Assembly: GCA_030637965.1 (NCBI GenBank) | Contig: DAOWFO010000034.1 | Location: 1 to 19,429 of the forward strand | Direction of reading: 5' to 3' | Source of the DNA: Thermoplasmata archaeon | Lineage (GTDB): Archaea; Thermoplasmatota; E2; DHVEG-1 | Length of the DNA stretch: 19,429 nt | In this document: one piece after another, positions 7,613 through 15,863 of the stretch | Numbering within the stretch: the first letter of the stretch is position 1 | Layout: every line of letters starts with the position of its first letter | The notes under the pieces: generated by a model | Databases searched by the model: none | What the model was told of the DNA's origin: nothing | The model's input: only the letters and a program-made list of their open reading frames with translations | Translations under genes and position numbers: made by a program

Positions 7613-10345
7613 ATGGATTCATATCTTAGAAAAGAATGTAATTTGGAGTTCTTCTACAACAATGGTTACATCCGAAAGCAATGTACATCCTGTGGATCAT
7701 ACTTCTGGACATTAAATGATGACATAAAAATCTGTGGTGATCAACCATGTATTAACTTTAGTTTTATTGGAAAACCCTTAGGAAAAAAACCTCTTTCTTT
7801 AAGAGAAGTACGTGATAGTTTTTTATCTTTTTTTGAAAAAAACAATCATTCAAGACTTTTTTATCCACTAACTGGAGAACGTTTTCCAGTAGTTGCTAGA
7901 TGGCGTTCTGATATATATCTCACAATAGCGTCAATTGCCGATTTTCAACCACATATAACATCTGGAAATGTTCCACCTCCAGCAAATCCTCTAGTCATAT
8001 CTCAACCATGCATAAGACTTAATGATCTTGAAGAAGTGGGAAGAAGTGGACGTCATCTAACTATATTTGAAATGATGGGGCATCATGCTTTTAATAAAAA
8101 TAAAGATGAAATTTATTGGAAAGAAGACACAGTCAAATATTGTAATGATTTCTTCACAAATAATATCGGAATTTCAGAAGGGGAAATAACTTATAAAGAA
8201 CAGCTTTGGGAAGGAGGGGGAAATGCAGGTCCTTGTCTCGAAGTTATTGCTGGAGGTCTTGAGATAGCAACACTTGTCTTTATGAATATGAAAAAGACTG
8301 AAAATGGCAAATTTACTATTAATGAAGAAAAATATGCGGAAAATCCACTGAATATTGTTGATACTGGTTACGGATTAGAGCGAATAGCATGGTTATCTCA
8401 GGGATCTGAAACTATCTATGATTCTGTGTTTCCAGAAATAATAAGCTGGTTAAAAAACCATATAGAAGATAATTCTGACATTGTAAGTTTCTATTCACTA
8501 GCCGATCATTCAAAATGTCTTGCTTTCATGCTTGGAGATGGTATTGTACCCTCAAATGTTAAAGCAGGTTATCTTGCTAGACTTATTATTCGGAGATCAC
8601 TTCGCTTTATTGAAAAACTGAAACTAGATATCACTCTCAAAAAGCTGGTAAACATGCAATTAAACATTCTTGAGAATGAATTTCCATCATTAAAAAACGG
8701 AGAAAATCAAATTTATGAAATTTTGGATATCGAAACGAGAAAATTTAGAGAAACCGTTTCTAAGGGTAAAGGATTAGTAAAAAGGATATTAATAGAAAAA
8801 GAGACTATTGATGAAAAAGAACTCATTACTTTATATGATACACATGGCATGCCGCCAGACATTGTAAAAAATATTGCTAATGGAGAAGGGGTATCCATAA
8901 AGATTCCCAAGAATTTTGACTCGATGATAGCAGAACTTCATTCACATGAAAAAAAAGAGGAAATTACGGAAAAAATAAGACAAAATCTTCCGGAAACTAT
9001 TCGTTTATACTATAAAGATCATTACGTAAAAGAATTTGATGCAGAAGTTTTATGGAAAAACGATACAGAAAATGGAACTGAAATAATTCTTGATAAAACT
9101 GCATTTTATCCAGAAGGTGGAGGTCAACTTGGGGATTTTGGAACAATATCTAAAGATAACCTAAGATTAAATGTTAAAAAAGTTGTAAAAGAAGGTAATT
9201 CAATAATTCATATAGTAGACGGAATTCTTAATGTTGGTGAAAAAATTCGTGGAAAAATCGACTGGGATCAACGTTATACTTTTATGAAACACCACACTGG
9301 GACGCATGTAGTTAATGGAGCTCTTAGGAAATTACTTGGTGATCATATATGGCAGGCAGGTTCTCAAATTGGAATGAATGAAGCACGTTTTGATTTTTCA
9401 CATTATAAAACAATATCTAAAAAGGAAGAAAAGGAGATAGAAAATCTAGCAAATCAACTAATCAATCAAGAAATTGTTGTAGAAAAAAAAATCATGGATC
9501 GCAACATTGCAGAGCATACTTACGGTTTTAGATTATATCAGGGTGGAGTTCCACCAGGGGATTATATACGAGTTATCAACATTCCAGGTATTGATGTTGA
9601 GGCATGTGGTGGAACACATCTTAATAACATTAAAGAGGTTGAGAAAATACGCATTCTTAAAATGGAAAGAATACAAGATGGTGTAAATCGAATTATATTT
9701 GCAGCAGGAAAAATGGTTGATGCTTTTCAAAGGGAAGAATATGAACTCTATAATAAGCTTGTTAAAATTCTTAGTTCAAATTATGAAATAAAAGAAGAAA
9801 AAGAAGTTTCTGATCAATTAAAGGATGCTTCTCAAATATTTTCTGTACCAATTGATCAGCTTGAAAAAACAGTAGAAAGATTTTTAAAAGAAACAAGCAA
9901 AAAAGAAAAAACAGAGGTGAATAATTTTAAAGATGCTTGTTACCATTTATTTGAAGAATGGAAAAAAAATCGGAAAAATAAAAGGAAAGTATCATTAGAA
10001 GAAATTATTCAAATAAAAAATAAAGCTGAGACAATCCCAGGAACCTCAATTAACATCATTACTGCAATATCTGAATCAGAATCGAAATCTATCGCAGAAG
10101 TTATTATTAAAGAACCAGATTACATTGTACATATATATGATGGGAATAAAATTACTTCAGCAGCATCTGGAAATGTAGATATTGATATAAGTAAGGAAAT
10201 TGCGCCAAAGATAGGTAAAATTCTTGGTGGTAGTGGTGGTGGAAATCCAAAGCTCACACATAGCGGTGGACCTAAAAAGGATAGAATTAAAGAGGCCCTT
10301 GACAAAGCTAAAAAAATGACAATAATTGCATTAACCAAACATTAA
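7613..10345 (+). CDS. alaS: Alanyl-tRNA synthetase, archaeal form
   Basis: Charges tRNA-Ala and hydrolyses misacylated seryl- and glycyl-tRNA-Ala. The 910 residues match the archaeal form, which carries an N-terminal extension with a zinc site (Cys24, Cys27, Cys41, Cys46). The class II catalytic core follows: SGRHLTIFEMMGHHAF (motif 2, about 145-160) and GYGLERIAW (motif 3, about 253-260). The editing domain has the four metal residues His561, His565 (HHTGTH), Cys665 and His669 (CGGTH). The C-terminal DHHA1-like domain ends with the glycine-rich GGSGGGNPKLTHSGGP. Nothing is missing. The start is supported by the TATA-like box at 7581-7590. Its substrate tRNA-Ala(CGC), with the G3:U70 identity pair, is encoded at 17148. 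Confidence 0.97.
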   Translation: MDSYLRKECNLEFFYNNGYIRKQCTSCGSYFWTLNDDIKICGDQPCINFSFIGKPLGKKPLSLREVRDSFLSFFEKNNHSRLFYPLTGERFPVVARWRSDIYLTIASIADFQPHITSGNVPPPANPLVISQPCIRLNDLEEVGRSGRHLTIFEMMGHHAFNKNKDEIYWKEDTVKYCNDFFTNNIGISEGEITYKEQLWEGGGNAGPCLEVIAGGLEIATLVFMNMKKTENGKFTINEEKYAENPLNIVDTGYGLERIAWLSQGSETIYDSVFPEIISWLKNHIEDNSDIVSFYSLADHSKCLAFMLGDGIVPSNVKAGYLARLIIRRSLRFIEKLKLDITLKKLVNMQLNILENEFPSLKNGENQIYEILDIETRKFRETVSKGKGLVKRILIEKETIDEKELITLYDTHGMPPDIVKNIANGEGVSIKIPKNFDSMIAELHSHEKKEEITEKIRQNLPETIRLYYKDHYVKEFDAEVLWKNDTENGTEIILDKTAFYPEGGGQLGDFGTISKDNLRLNVKKVVKEGNSIIHIVDGILNVGEKIRGKIDWDQRYTFMKHHTGTHVVNGALRKLLGDHIWQAGSQIGMNEARFDFSHYKTISKKEEKEIENLANQLINQEIVVEKKIMDRNIAEHTYGFRLYQGGVPPGDYIRVINIPGIDVEACGGTHLNNIKEVEKIRILKMERIQDGVNRIIFAAGKMVDAFQREEYELYNKLVKILSSNYEIKEEKEVSDQLKDASQIFSVPIDQLEKTVERFLKETSKKEKTEVNNFKDACYHLFEEWKKNRKNKRKVSLEEIIQIKNKAETIPGTSINIITAISESESKSIAEVIIKEPDYIVHIYDGNKITSAASGNVDIDISKEIAPKIGKILGGSGGGNPKLTHSGGPKKDRIKEALDKAKKMTIIALTKH

Positions 10346-10376
10346 AAAATAAATAAAAGGAATTAAACTTCAATTA

Positions 10377-10390
10377 TTTTTTCTTTTATT
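10377..10390 (+). terminator. T-rich terminator candidate after alaS
   Basis: TTTTTTCTTTTATT begins about 32 bases after the alaS stop. Archaeal termination needs little more than such U-runs; no hairpin is obvious before it. Confidence 0.4.
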
Positions 10391-10521
10391 AATATGAGAA
10401 ATAACATGATATTTTCTATTTTGAAAAAAATTTAAGGTTTGTTCTAATTATATGGCCATTACCATTTATTTTAAGTAATATTATATAAACTTTTTCGAAA
10501 GGTTTTATTAATCCCAATATA

Positions 10522-10645
10522 TTAACAATTGTTAAGTTTGAGGGCTCTGGTTAGAGGTGTATTTTTCATCCCATCTTACTTCCATCATATTTTTCCTCTA
10601 AATTAGACCCCTCTCTTTCCTCCCTGATTTGTTAACAATAGTTAA
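10522..10645. repeat. Two 14-base palindromes flanking an imperfect hairpin; possible operator pair, small RNA or mini-element
   Basis: TTAACAATTGTTAA at 10522-10535 is a perfect palindrome. TTAACAATAGTTAA at 10632-10645 is the same with one base changed. Between them is a less AT-rich region whose arms pair: TTAGAGG (10551-10557) with CCTCTAA (10595-10601), and GGG-C-TCT (10542-10548) with AGACCC (10605-10610) with one bulged base, around a 37-base loop. A TATA-like box at 10481-10490 would start a plus-strand transcript near 10511, just before the element. Whether it is a small RNA, a regulator-binding region or a small mobile element cannot be told from one copy. Confidence 0.45.
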
Positions 10646-10932
10646 TAATAAACCTTCAAATCCTTTAAATGTTCATGAAAAATCTTACTTATGAATAAAT
10701 TTTGTGTAATAGAATATCATTCATTAGAAAGAGTTTGCTTGTATTTGATAAGTAATTTAAAGTTTAACTATAAGTAATTTTTAAAATTCATGTTTATAAA
10801 TATTAATCCAATTTTTTATATAATACGTTCATCATAAACGATTCATTAAATGTTCATAATTTCTGAATTTTATTTTGTCACAATAATACGATTATAAAGA
10901 TACATGATAAAAAGAAAGGTTGTGCTTTTATG

Positions 10933-10941
10933 AAAAAAATC
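10933..10941 (-). terminator. U-run directly after the Sec61-beta stop
   Basis: On the minus strand the TAA stop is followed at once by GATTTTTTT, a seven-T run typical of archaeal termination. Confidence 0.45.
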
Positions 10942-11109
10942 TTAAAGTTTTATCGCTACATGGGCAACAGTTACTATTACCATTGTTGCTATACACATTG
11001 TCACGACTAACCATGGGGGCATTCTTAGAGAAGATTTTTCTTCTGCATCAAAATATCGGATTAAACCTGCTGCTGAGTGAAATCCTTCTCCTTTCTTTTG
11101 TTTAGCCAT
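10942..11109 (-). CDS. secG: Preprotein translocase subunit Sec61-beta (archaeal SecG)
   Basis: A 55-residue protein, the small beta subunit of the SecYE-beta protein-conducting channel in the cytoplasmic membrane. Reading the minus strand from ATG at 11109 gives MAKQKKGEGF, then HSAAGLIRYFDAEEKSSLR, MPPWLVV and a single hydrophobic span of about 20 residues (TMCIATMVIVTVAHVAI), ending KL and TAA. The basic N terminus, the S-A-A-G-L-[IM]-R-[YF]-[FY]-D motif, the Pro-Trp before the membrane helix and the tail anchor are the Sec61-beta hallmarks. No SecY or SecE gene is nearby, as is usual for this stand-alone gene. A TATA-like ATAAATTTAT at 11144-11153 lies about 39 bases before the ATG. The overlapping plus-strand frame (10920-11105) is an artefact of this gene. 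Confidence 0.92.
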   Translation of the reverse strand: MAKQKKGEGFHSAAGLIRYFDAEEKSSLRMPPWLVVTMCIATMVIVTVAHVAIKL

Positions 11110-11143
11110 AAGTACCAACCTACCTATATTTTATTACAATAAC

Positions 11144-11153
11144 ATAAATTTAT
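11144..11153 (-). promoter_or_regulatory. TATA-like box for the Sec61-beta gene
   Basis: ATAAATTTAT is palindromic, so it reads the same on both strands. On the minus strand it predicts a start near 11122 and a leader of about 13 bases with a GGTTGGT stretch before the ATG. Confidence 0.4.
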
Positions 11154-11262
11154 CATATTTTAGTTTTTCTATGGTTGTTTTTAATGGTTTTTTAACAATT
11201 TTCAATTTCTTTTAGCAAAAATCTAAATATTGTTTTTATATTCTTAGCTCAAGGTGTGTCAA

Positions 11263-11844
11263 ATGAAGGAAACGGATGCTCTTATAAAAAAGGCATTGAA
11301 ATATAAGGAAAACGGACTTACAGACCATGAGATAGCTGAGGATCTTAATGTATCTAAAGAGACAGCGATTTGGCTTCTAAATAAAGGCAAAAAGAAAAAG
11401 CCAGAAGGAGATCTTAAGATTGGTTGGCGATCTCTTGGAGTATATCCTTCAAGAATGAGCTCCATATCAGATGTTTTATGTGATGTTTTATTAGAAGAGA
11501 TTGAAAATAAAAATCTGGATATCGATGCTGTTGTTGGTATAGCAATAAATGGCATTCCTTATGCGTCTTTCGTTGCTGAAAAATTAGGTTTTGAACTTGC
11601 AGTTTTTCGACCGCATCATGAAAAAGAAGGTTGGTTTTCTTCCAATTATGCTGGGGTAAAAGGTAAAAACGTTGTCATTATAGATGATGTTGTAGGAACT
11701 GGGGATACTTTTAGAAGTGCTATTAAAGACATAAAAACCGAGAAAGGAACTCCTAGACTATGTTTAGCCATCTTAAACAAGAGAGCTCAGAATGATATAC
11801 AAGGTGTACCACTTAGGGCACTTATAAGAGCAAGAGTTATTTAA
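11263..11844 (+). CDS. GfcR/PyrE-like transcription regulator: HTH fused to a phosphoribosyltransferase domain
   Basis: A 193-residue protein. Residues 1-40 are an HTH (KENGLTDHEIAEDLNVSKETAIWLL), followed by a lysine linker and a type I phosphoribosyltransferase domain with the PRPP loop VVIIDDVVGTGDT (residues 137-149). This is the archaeal orotate-phosphoribosyltransferase-like regulator family whose haloarchaeal member GfcR controls sugar-degradation genes; orotate transfer is not expected. I start at the ATG at 11263 because AGGTG (11252-11256) sits 6 bases before it; the GTG at 11254 lies inside that motif. It is 28 bases ahead of lysS and about 2.9 kb ahead of GAPDH and PGK genes. A half-copy of the 10522 palindrome, TTAACAATT, lies upstream at 11192-11200. 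Confidence 0.85.
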   Translation: MKETDALIKKALKYKENGLTDHEIAEDLNVSKETAIWLLNKGKKKKPEGDLKIGWRSLGVYPSRMSSISDVLCDVLLEEIENKNLDIDAVVGIAINGIPYASFVAEKLGFELAVFRPHHEKEGWFSSNYAGVKGKNVVIIDDVVGTGDTFRSAIKDIKTEKGTPRLCLAILNKRAQNDIQGVPLRALIRARVI

Positions 11845-11872
11845 ACTAGCTCTGTTAACGGAGTAAATTGTA

Positions 11873-13423
11873 ATGCATTGGGCAGATGTTTTAGCTGATG
11901 AATTAATTAAAAGGTATGAAAATCATGTATTGGCTACAGGTATAACTCCATCTGGCCCAATTCATATCGGCAATATGCGCGAGGTTCTAACTACAGATGC
12001 AGTATATCGTTCATTAGTTGATAAGGGGGAAGAAGTTGAATTTATATATATAGCTGATGACTATGATCACTTGAGAAAAGTTTACCCACATTTACCTAAA
12101 TCATATGAAAAATATGTAGGAATACCTATTTGTGATATACCATGTCCATGCGGAAAACATGAAAGTTATGCTGATCATTATCTAAAATCCTTTTTAGATT
12201 CACTGAAGAAAATTGGTGTTAGACCAAATGTTTATCGTGCAAGTGAGATGTATAAAAAGGGTAATTATTCAGACGCCATACAAACTGCACTTGAAAATAC
12301 AGATGATATTAAAAAGATAATCGAAACTATTTCAAAAAGAGAACTTTCAAAACATTGGATTCCTTTTAACGTTCGATGCGAGAAATGTGGAAGAATTACA
12401 TCTACTAAACCTGTTTTGTATGAATATCCATTTGTTGAGTATAAATGCAACTGTGGATACGAGGGATCAGCAGACATCAAAAAGGGTGGTATTGGAAAGC
12501 TTCCATGGCGAATTGATTGGCCTGCAAGATGGAAGATGTTAGGGATAACTTTTGAACCATTTGGTAAAGACCTTGGGACTGTAGGTGGAGCTAGACAGAC
12601 TGGAGAGAAAATCGTTAAGGAAATCTATGAGTACTCTCCCCCACACTATGTAGTTTATGAATTTATTCTTTTAAAGGGGAAAGGTGCAATGCATAGTTCT
12701 AAAGGTACAGCCTTAAGCTCTGAAGAAATGCTTAATATGACTCCTCCCGAGGTATTGCGGTTTCTCATTATGAAGAATCAGCCAAATAAACATATTGTTT
12801 TCGATCCTGGTTTTGGGTTGCTTAATTTAGTAGATGAATATGATCATAATGAACGAGTATACTTTGGAATCGAGGAGAAAATACGAGGTATGAAGGATTT
12901 GAATAAAACCTATAAATTATCACAACCTTATAAAATCCAAGAAAAAATACCATATCAGATTCCTTACAGACATCTTGTTACCATCATACAGATTGGTAAA
13001 AACTGGAATGGAATAAAAAAAATCCTTTTAAGAACTGGTCAAATTCCTAATGATCTCGATGTAAACGATGATAACCATCTAAAACAGAGAGCAGATCATG
13101 TAAAATACTGGTTGGATTATTTTGCTCCAGATGCCATTAGGTTTGAAGTAAAAAAGAACATACCAGAAATACACCTATCAAATGATCAAAAGAAAGTTCT
13201 TTCATCTCTTGTTGATAAATTTGAATCCTTGATCTGGGAACCAGAAGATATTCACAATACAATTTATAATTCATCAGAGGAAGAAAAAATTAAAATAAAA
13301 ACAACCTTTAAAACTATATATCAAATAATATTAGGACAAGAAAAGGGACCACGTGCTGGATATTTTTTATCAAATTTAGATAAGAATTTTGTTTTGAAAA
13401 GATTCAAAGAAGCTATTAAATAG
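11873..13423 (+). CDS. lysS: Lysyl-tRNA synthetase, class I
   Basis: Charges tRNA-Lys with the class I Rossmann-type enzyme found in most archaea and a few bacteria (also called lysK). The 516 residues are of usual length. Seen: the HIGH-like motif PSGPIHIGN (His31-Asn34), the KMSKS-like MHSSKGT (residues 273-279, Lys277), a zinc cluster Cys169, Cys172, Cys192, Cys194 (CEKCG and CNCG), ADDYDHLRKV, and the DWPARWKMLGITFEPFGKD block typical of this enzyme. The C terminus is the helical anticodon-binding region. GGAG (11860-11863) precedes the ATG by 9 bases. The upstream regulator gene ends 28 bases before, and the methylthiotransferase gene follows after 25. Confidence 0.96.
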   Translation: MHWADVLADELIKRYENHVLATGITPSGPIHIGNMREVLTTDAVYRSLVDKGEEVEFIYIADDYDHLRKVYPHLPKSYEKYVGIPICDIPCPCGKHESYADHYLKSFLDSLKKIGVRPNVYRASEMYKKGNYSDAIQTALENTDDIKKIIETISKRELSKHWIPFNVRCEKCGRITSTKPVLYEYPFVEYKCNCGYEGSADIKKGGIGKLPWRIDWPARWKMLGITFEPFGKDLGTVGGARQTGEKIVKEIYEYSPPHYVVYEFILLKGKGAMHSSKGTALSSEEMLNMTPPEVLRFLIMKNQPNKHIVFDPGFGLLNLVDEYDHNERVYFGIEEKIRGMKDLNKTYKLSQPYKIQEKIPYQIPYRHLVTIIQIGKNWNGIKKILLRTGQIPNDLDVNDDNHLKQRADHVKYWLDYFAPDAIRFEVKKNIPEIHLSNDQKKVLSSLVDKFESLIWEPEDIHNTIYNSSEEEKIKIKTTFKTIYQIILGQEKGPRAGYFLSNLDKNFVLKRFKEAIK

Positions 13424-13448
13424 GAAATTACAGATAAACGCCACATCT

Positions 13449-14699
13449 ATGAAGATCTGTTTAGAAGTCTATGGTTGTACAGCAAATAAAAGTGACGCGA
13501 GCTTGATAATGGGGCTTTTAAAAAAAAATTCTTATGAAACTGTAAAAAATTTAGAAGATGCCGATGTTCTGCTAATTCTTACTTGTACTGTAATTAGTAC
13601 AACCGAGCAGAGAATGCTTTCCCGTTTACGAATTTTCAAAAAAACAGGTAAAAAAGTAATAGTAGCTGGGTGTATGGCATCTATTCAACCAAAAATAATA
13701 AAATCCATAATACCAGAAGCAAAACTTTTACCTGCACAATATTCTCACCATATAATTGATCTTTTAAAGGATAATAAAGTGTCTTTCACAGAAAAGAATA
13801 AAACTAGCATTTCAAAAAATTTCGATGGCACAATAGCTCCAATTTCCATTGCCGAGGGATGCATGTTATCTTGTTCTTATTGTATTACTTCTCTTGCACG
13901 TGGACGATTAAAAAGTTTTCCATCGGATGAAATTGTAAAAGATGTGTACTCTGCATTAAATCAAGGTTGTAAAGAGATACAACTAACTACTCAGGATACA
14001 GGATCTTATGGTTTAGATATTAATGGAAATTTAGGCGAACTTCTTCAAAATATTTGTAAAATTAGAGGGGAATATAGAATAAGGATTGGAATGATGAATC
14101 CCTATACAACACTAAAAAATCTTGATTCAATCATCCAAGGTTTTAGCGATCCAAGAATCTATAAGTTTTTACATTTACCTGTTCAATCAGGTGATAACAA
14201 CATTTTAAATAAAATGAATAGGAAATATACAATTGACGATTTTTTATTTATAGTTAAAAAATTTAGAGACACTTATCCAAAAATAACCATTTCAACTGAT
14301 ATAATTGTAGGTTTTCCAACCGAAACTAATGATCAATTTAAACGCTCAATTAAATTAATCAAAAAATTAAATCCAGATATTGTTAACATTACCAAATACT
14401 CTGCACGCCCCTATACAAAAGCCAAAACAATGAATGGTCGTGTAAAAACAGATATAGTAAAAGAACGCTCAAAAATTTTAACAAATATATGTATGAGCAT
14501 ATTAAAGGAAAAAAATTCTCAACATATCGGAAGAAAATACGATGTTCTAATTATTAAAAAAGGTAAAAATAATATAAGTATTGGAAGAACAGAAAACTAC
14601 AAATCTGTTTTTTTAAGCGAGGATATTGATATAGGATTGTTCATACCTGTTGAAATAACAAATGCAACCACAACACATCTTGTCGGAACTCTTATATAG
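13449..14699 (+). CDS. tRNA t6A37 methylthiotransferase (archaeal e-MtaB / CDKAL1 type)
   Basis: A radical SAM enzyme that adds a methylthio group to t6A37, giving ms2t6A, known on tRNA-Lys. Domains in the 416 residues: N-terminal methylthiotransferase domain with Cys10, Cys46 and Cys75 holding the auxiliary Fe-S cluster (EVYGCTANKSD, LTCTVI, VAGCMA); radical SAM core with Cys138, Cys142, Cys145 (AEGCMLSCSYC); the QLTTQDTGSYG and HLPVQSG blocks; C-terminal TRAM domain from about residue 355 (GRKYDVLIIKKG to TTHLVGTLI). EVYGCTANKSD and the length put it with the archaeal/eukaryotic group rather than bacterial MiaB or RimO. Its substrate modification needs the TsaC product encoded at 4856. It directly follows lysS. 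Confidence 0.93.
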   Translation: MKICLEVYGCTANKSDASLIMGLLKKNSYETVKNLEDADVLLILTCTVISTTEQRMLSRLRIFKKTGKKVIVAGCMASIQPKIIKSIIPEAKLLPAQYSHHIIDLLKDNKVSFTEKNKTSISKNFDGTIAPISIAEGCMLSCSYCITSLARGRLKSFPSDEIVKDVYSALNQGCKEIQLTTQDTGSYGLDINGNLGELLQNICKIRGEYRIRIGMMNPYTTLKNLDSIIQGFSDPRIYKFLHLPVQSGDNNILNKMNRKYTIDDFLFIVKKFRDTYPKITISTDIIVGFPTETNDQFKRSIKLIKKLNPDIVNITKYSARPYTKAKTMNGRVKTDIVKERSKILTNICMSILKEKNSQHIGRKYDVLIIKKGKNNISIGRTENYKSVFLSEDIDIGLFIPVEITNATTTHLVGTLI

Positions 14700-14729
14700 A
14701 ATAATAATATTTGTGAGGTTGTGGAAGGG

Positions 14730-15788
14730 ATGATTCGAGTCGCAATAAATGGTTTTGGAAGGATAGGTAGAAATTTTTTACGTGCAGCATTAGGACATTC
14801 TCAATACGGAAAAAAATTTGAAATAATAGTCGTTAACGATCTTGGAAATACCAAGATACTGTCACATCTTCTTAAATATGACTCTATTTATGGAAGATTT
14901 GATGGAGAAATTACCACCAGAGAGGATGGGGTTGAAATTAATAGTAGATTTATTAAATTCTTCTCCCAAGTAAATCCCTCAAAATTACCATGGAATAACT
15001 TAGATATCGACGTTGTTGTCGAATCAACTGGCATATTTCTAACACGAGAAGGTGCATCAAAACATCTTGAAGCAGGAGCGAAAAAGGTAATTATATCAGC
15101 TCCAGCAAAAAATCCTGATTTCACAGTTGTACTTGGTGTAAATCAGCATTTATATGATGCAGATAAACATAATATTATCTCTAATGCATCTTGTACAACT
15201 AATAGTTTGGCACCACCAGTAATGGTTTTAAATGATACATTTGGAATAGAGAAGGGGATCATGACTACGATACATTCATATACTGGAGATCAACGTATTC
15301 TTGATTTTCCTCATAAAGATTTAAGAAGAGCAAGAGCCGCTGCAACCTCAATCATCCCAACTACAACTGGTGCTGCAAAAGCAGTGACATTAGTTATACC
15401 TGAACTCAAAGGAAAGTTGGATGGCATGGCAGTGCGCGTTCCTACCCCGGATGGATCTTTGACAGACTTTTCCTGTTTATTAAAAAGGGACGTATCCGCC
15501 AACGAAATTAACGATGCTTTAAGAAAAGCATCTGAAACAAAACTTAATGGAATTATGCAATATACTGAAGAGCCACTAGTATCAGTTGATATTATAGGAA
15601 ATCCTCATTCATCAATTATCGATGGGTTGAGTACCCGAGTCGTCGGGGAACATGGAAATTTTACCAAAATTTTATCATGGTATGACAACGAATGGGGTTA
15701 TTCTTGTAGGCTCGTTGATCTAATAAATTACATTTATTCAAATAATACTCAAATAACAAGCGAAATTGAAATGGTAAAACATGTATAA
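14730..15788 (+). CDS. gap: Glyceraldehyde-3-phosphate dehydrogenase, bacterial (type I) form
   Basis: Phosphorylating GAPDH interconverting glyceraldehyde 3-phosphate and 1,3-bisphosphoglycerate. The 352 residues carry the bacterial/eukaryotic signature: IRVAINGFGRIGRN, SNASCTTNSLAP with catalytic Cys155, IHSYTGDQR with His182, LRRARAAATSIIPTTTGAAKA and SWYDNEWGYS. Archaeal type II GAPDH lacks these blocks. Asp37 in VVNDLGNTK favours NAD, but the following Gly-Asn-Thr and SHLLKYDS resemble dual NAD(P) enzymes, so cofactor use is open. I start at ATG 14730, which begins the conserved N terminus, rather than the in-frame GTG at 14721; GAGGT lies 10 bases before it. It precedes pgk by 75 bases. 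Confidence 0.95.
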   Translation: MIRVAINGFGRIGRNFLRAALGHSQYGKKFEIIVVNDLGNTKILSHLLKYDSIYGRFDGEITTREDGVEINSRFIKFFSQVNPSKLPWNNLDIDVVVESTGIFLTREGASKHLEAGAKKVIISAPAKNPDFTVVLGVNQHLYDADKHNIISNASCTTNSLAPPVMVLNDTFGIEKGIMTTIHSYTGDQRILDFPHKDLRRARAAATSIIPTTTGAAKAVTLVIPELKGKLDGMAVRVPTPDGSLTDFSCLLKRDVSANEINDALRKASETKLNGIMQYTEEPLVSVDIIGNPHSSIIDGLSTRVVGEHGNFTKILSWYDNEWGYSCRLVDLINYIYSNNTQITSEIEMVKHV

Positions 15789-15811
15789 ACAAAATATTTT
15801 CTTTAAAAATC

Positions 15812-15825
15812 TATAATTTTAAATA
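15812..15825 (+). promoter_or_regulatory. TATA-like box for pgk
   Basis: TATAATTTTAAATA lies about 45 bases before the pgk ATG at 15864. The expected start near 15845 leaves a leader of about 20 bases with GGAGGT (15850-15855). It suggests that pgk has a promoter of its own besides read-through from gap. TAACAATT at 15824-15831 resembles half of the palindrome at 10522. Confidence 0.4.
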
Positions 15826-15863
15826 ACAATTATGATATTGGCTTTTTGTGGAGGTTTAATATT

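Larger units (their letters stand above)
10346..10941. other. Gene-free AT-rich stretch between alaS and the Sec61-beta gene
   Basis: About 600 bases without a convincing protein gene on either strand. It holds the alaS T-tract, a plus-strand TATA-like box TTATATAAAC at 10481-10490, the palindrome/hairpin element at 10522-10645, an 11-base direct repeat ATAAGTAATTT (10748-10758 and 10770-10780, starts 22 bases apart) and a minus-strand T7 run at 10933-10939. Base composition is very AT-rich except inside 10536-10630. I see no tRNA, rRNA or box C/D signature. Confidence 0.7.

Noticed and set aside
10530..10588. Minus-strand 18-codon frame (MMEVRWDEKYTSNQSPQT) with GAGG in front, inside the hairpin element.
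   Set aside because: It is too short, has no recognisable family, and the hairpin arms explain the same bases better. A small peptide is not excluded.
10346..10941. Box C/D guide RNA or other known small RNA.
   Set aside because: ATGATGA-like boxes occur singly on the minus strand (about 10832-10840), without the paired CTGA boxes at proper spacing.
10920..11105. Plus-strand 61-codon frame in the gene-free stretch.
   Set aside because: It overlaps the Sec61-beta gene on the other strand almost completely, and its translation has no coherent domain.
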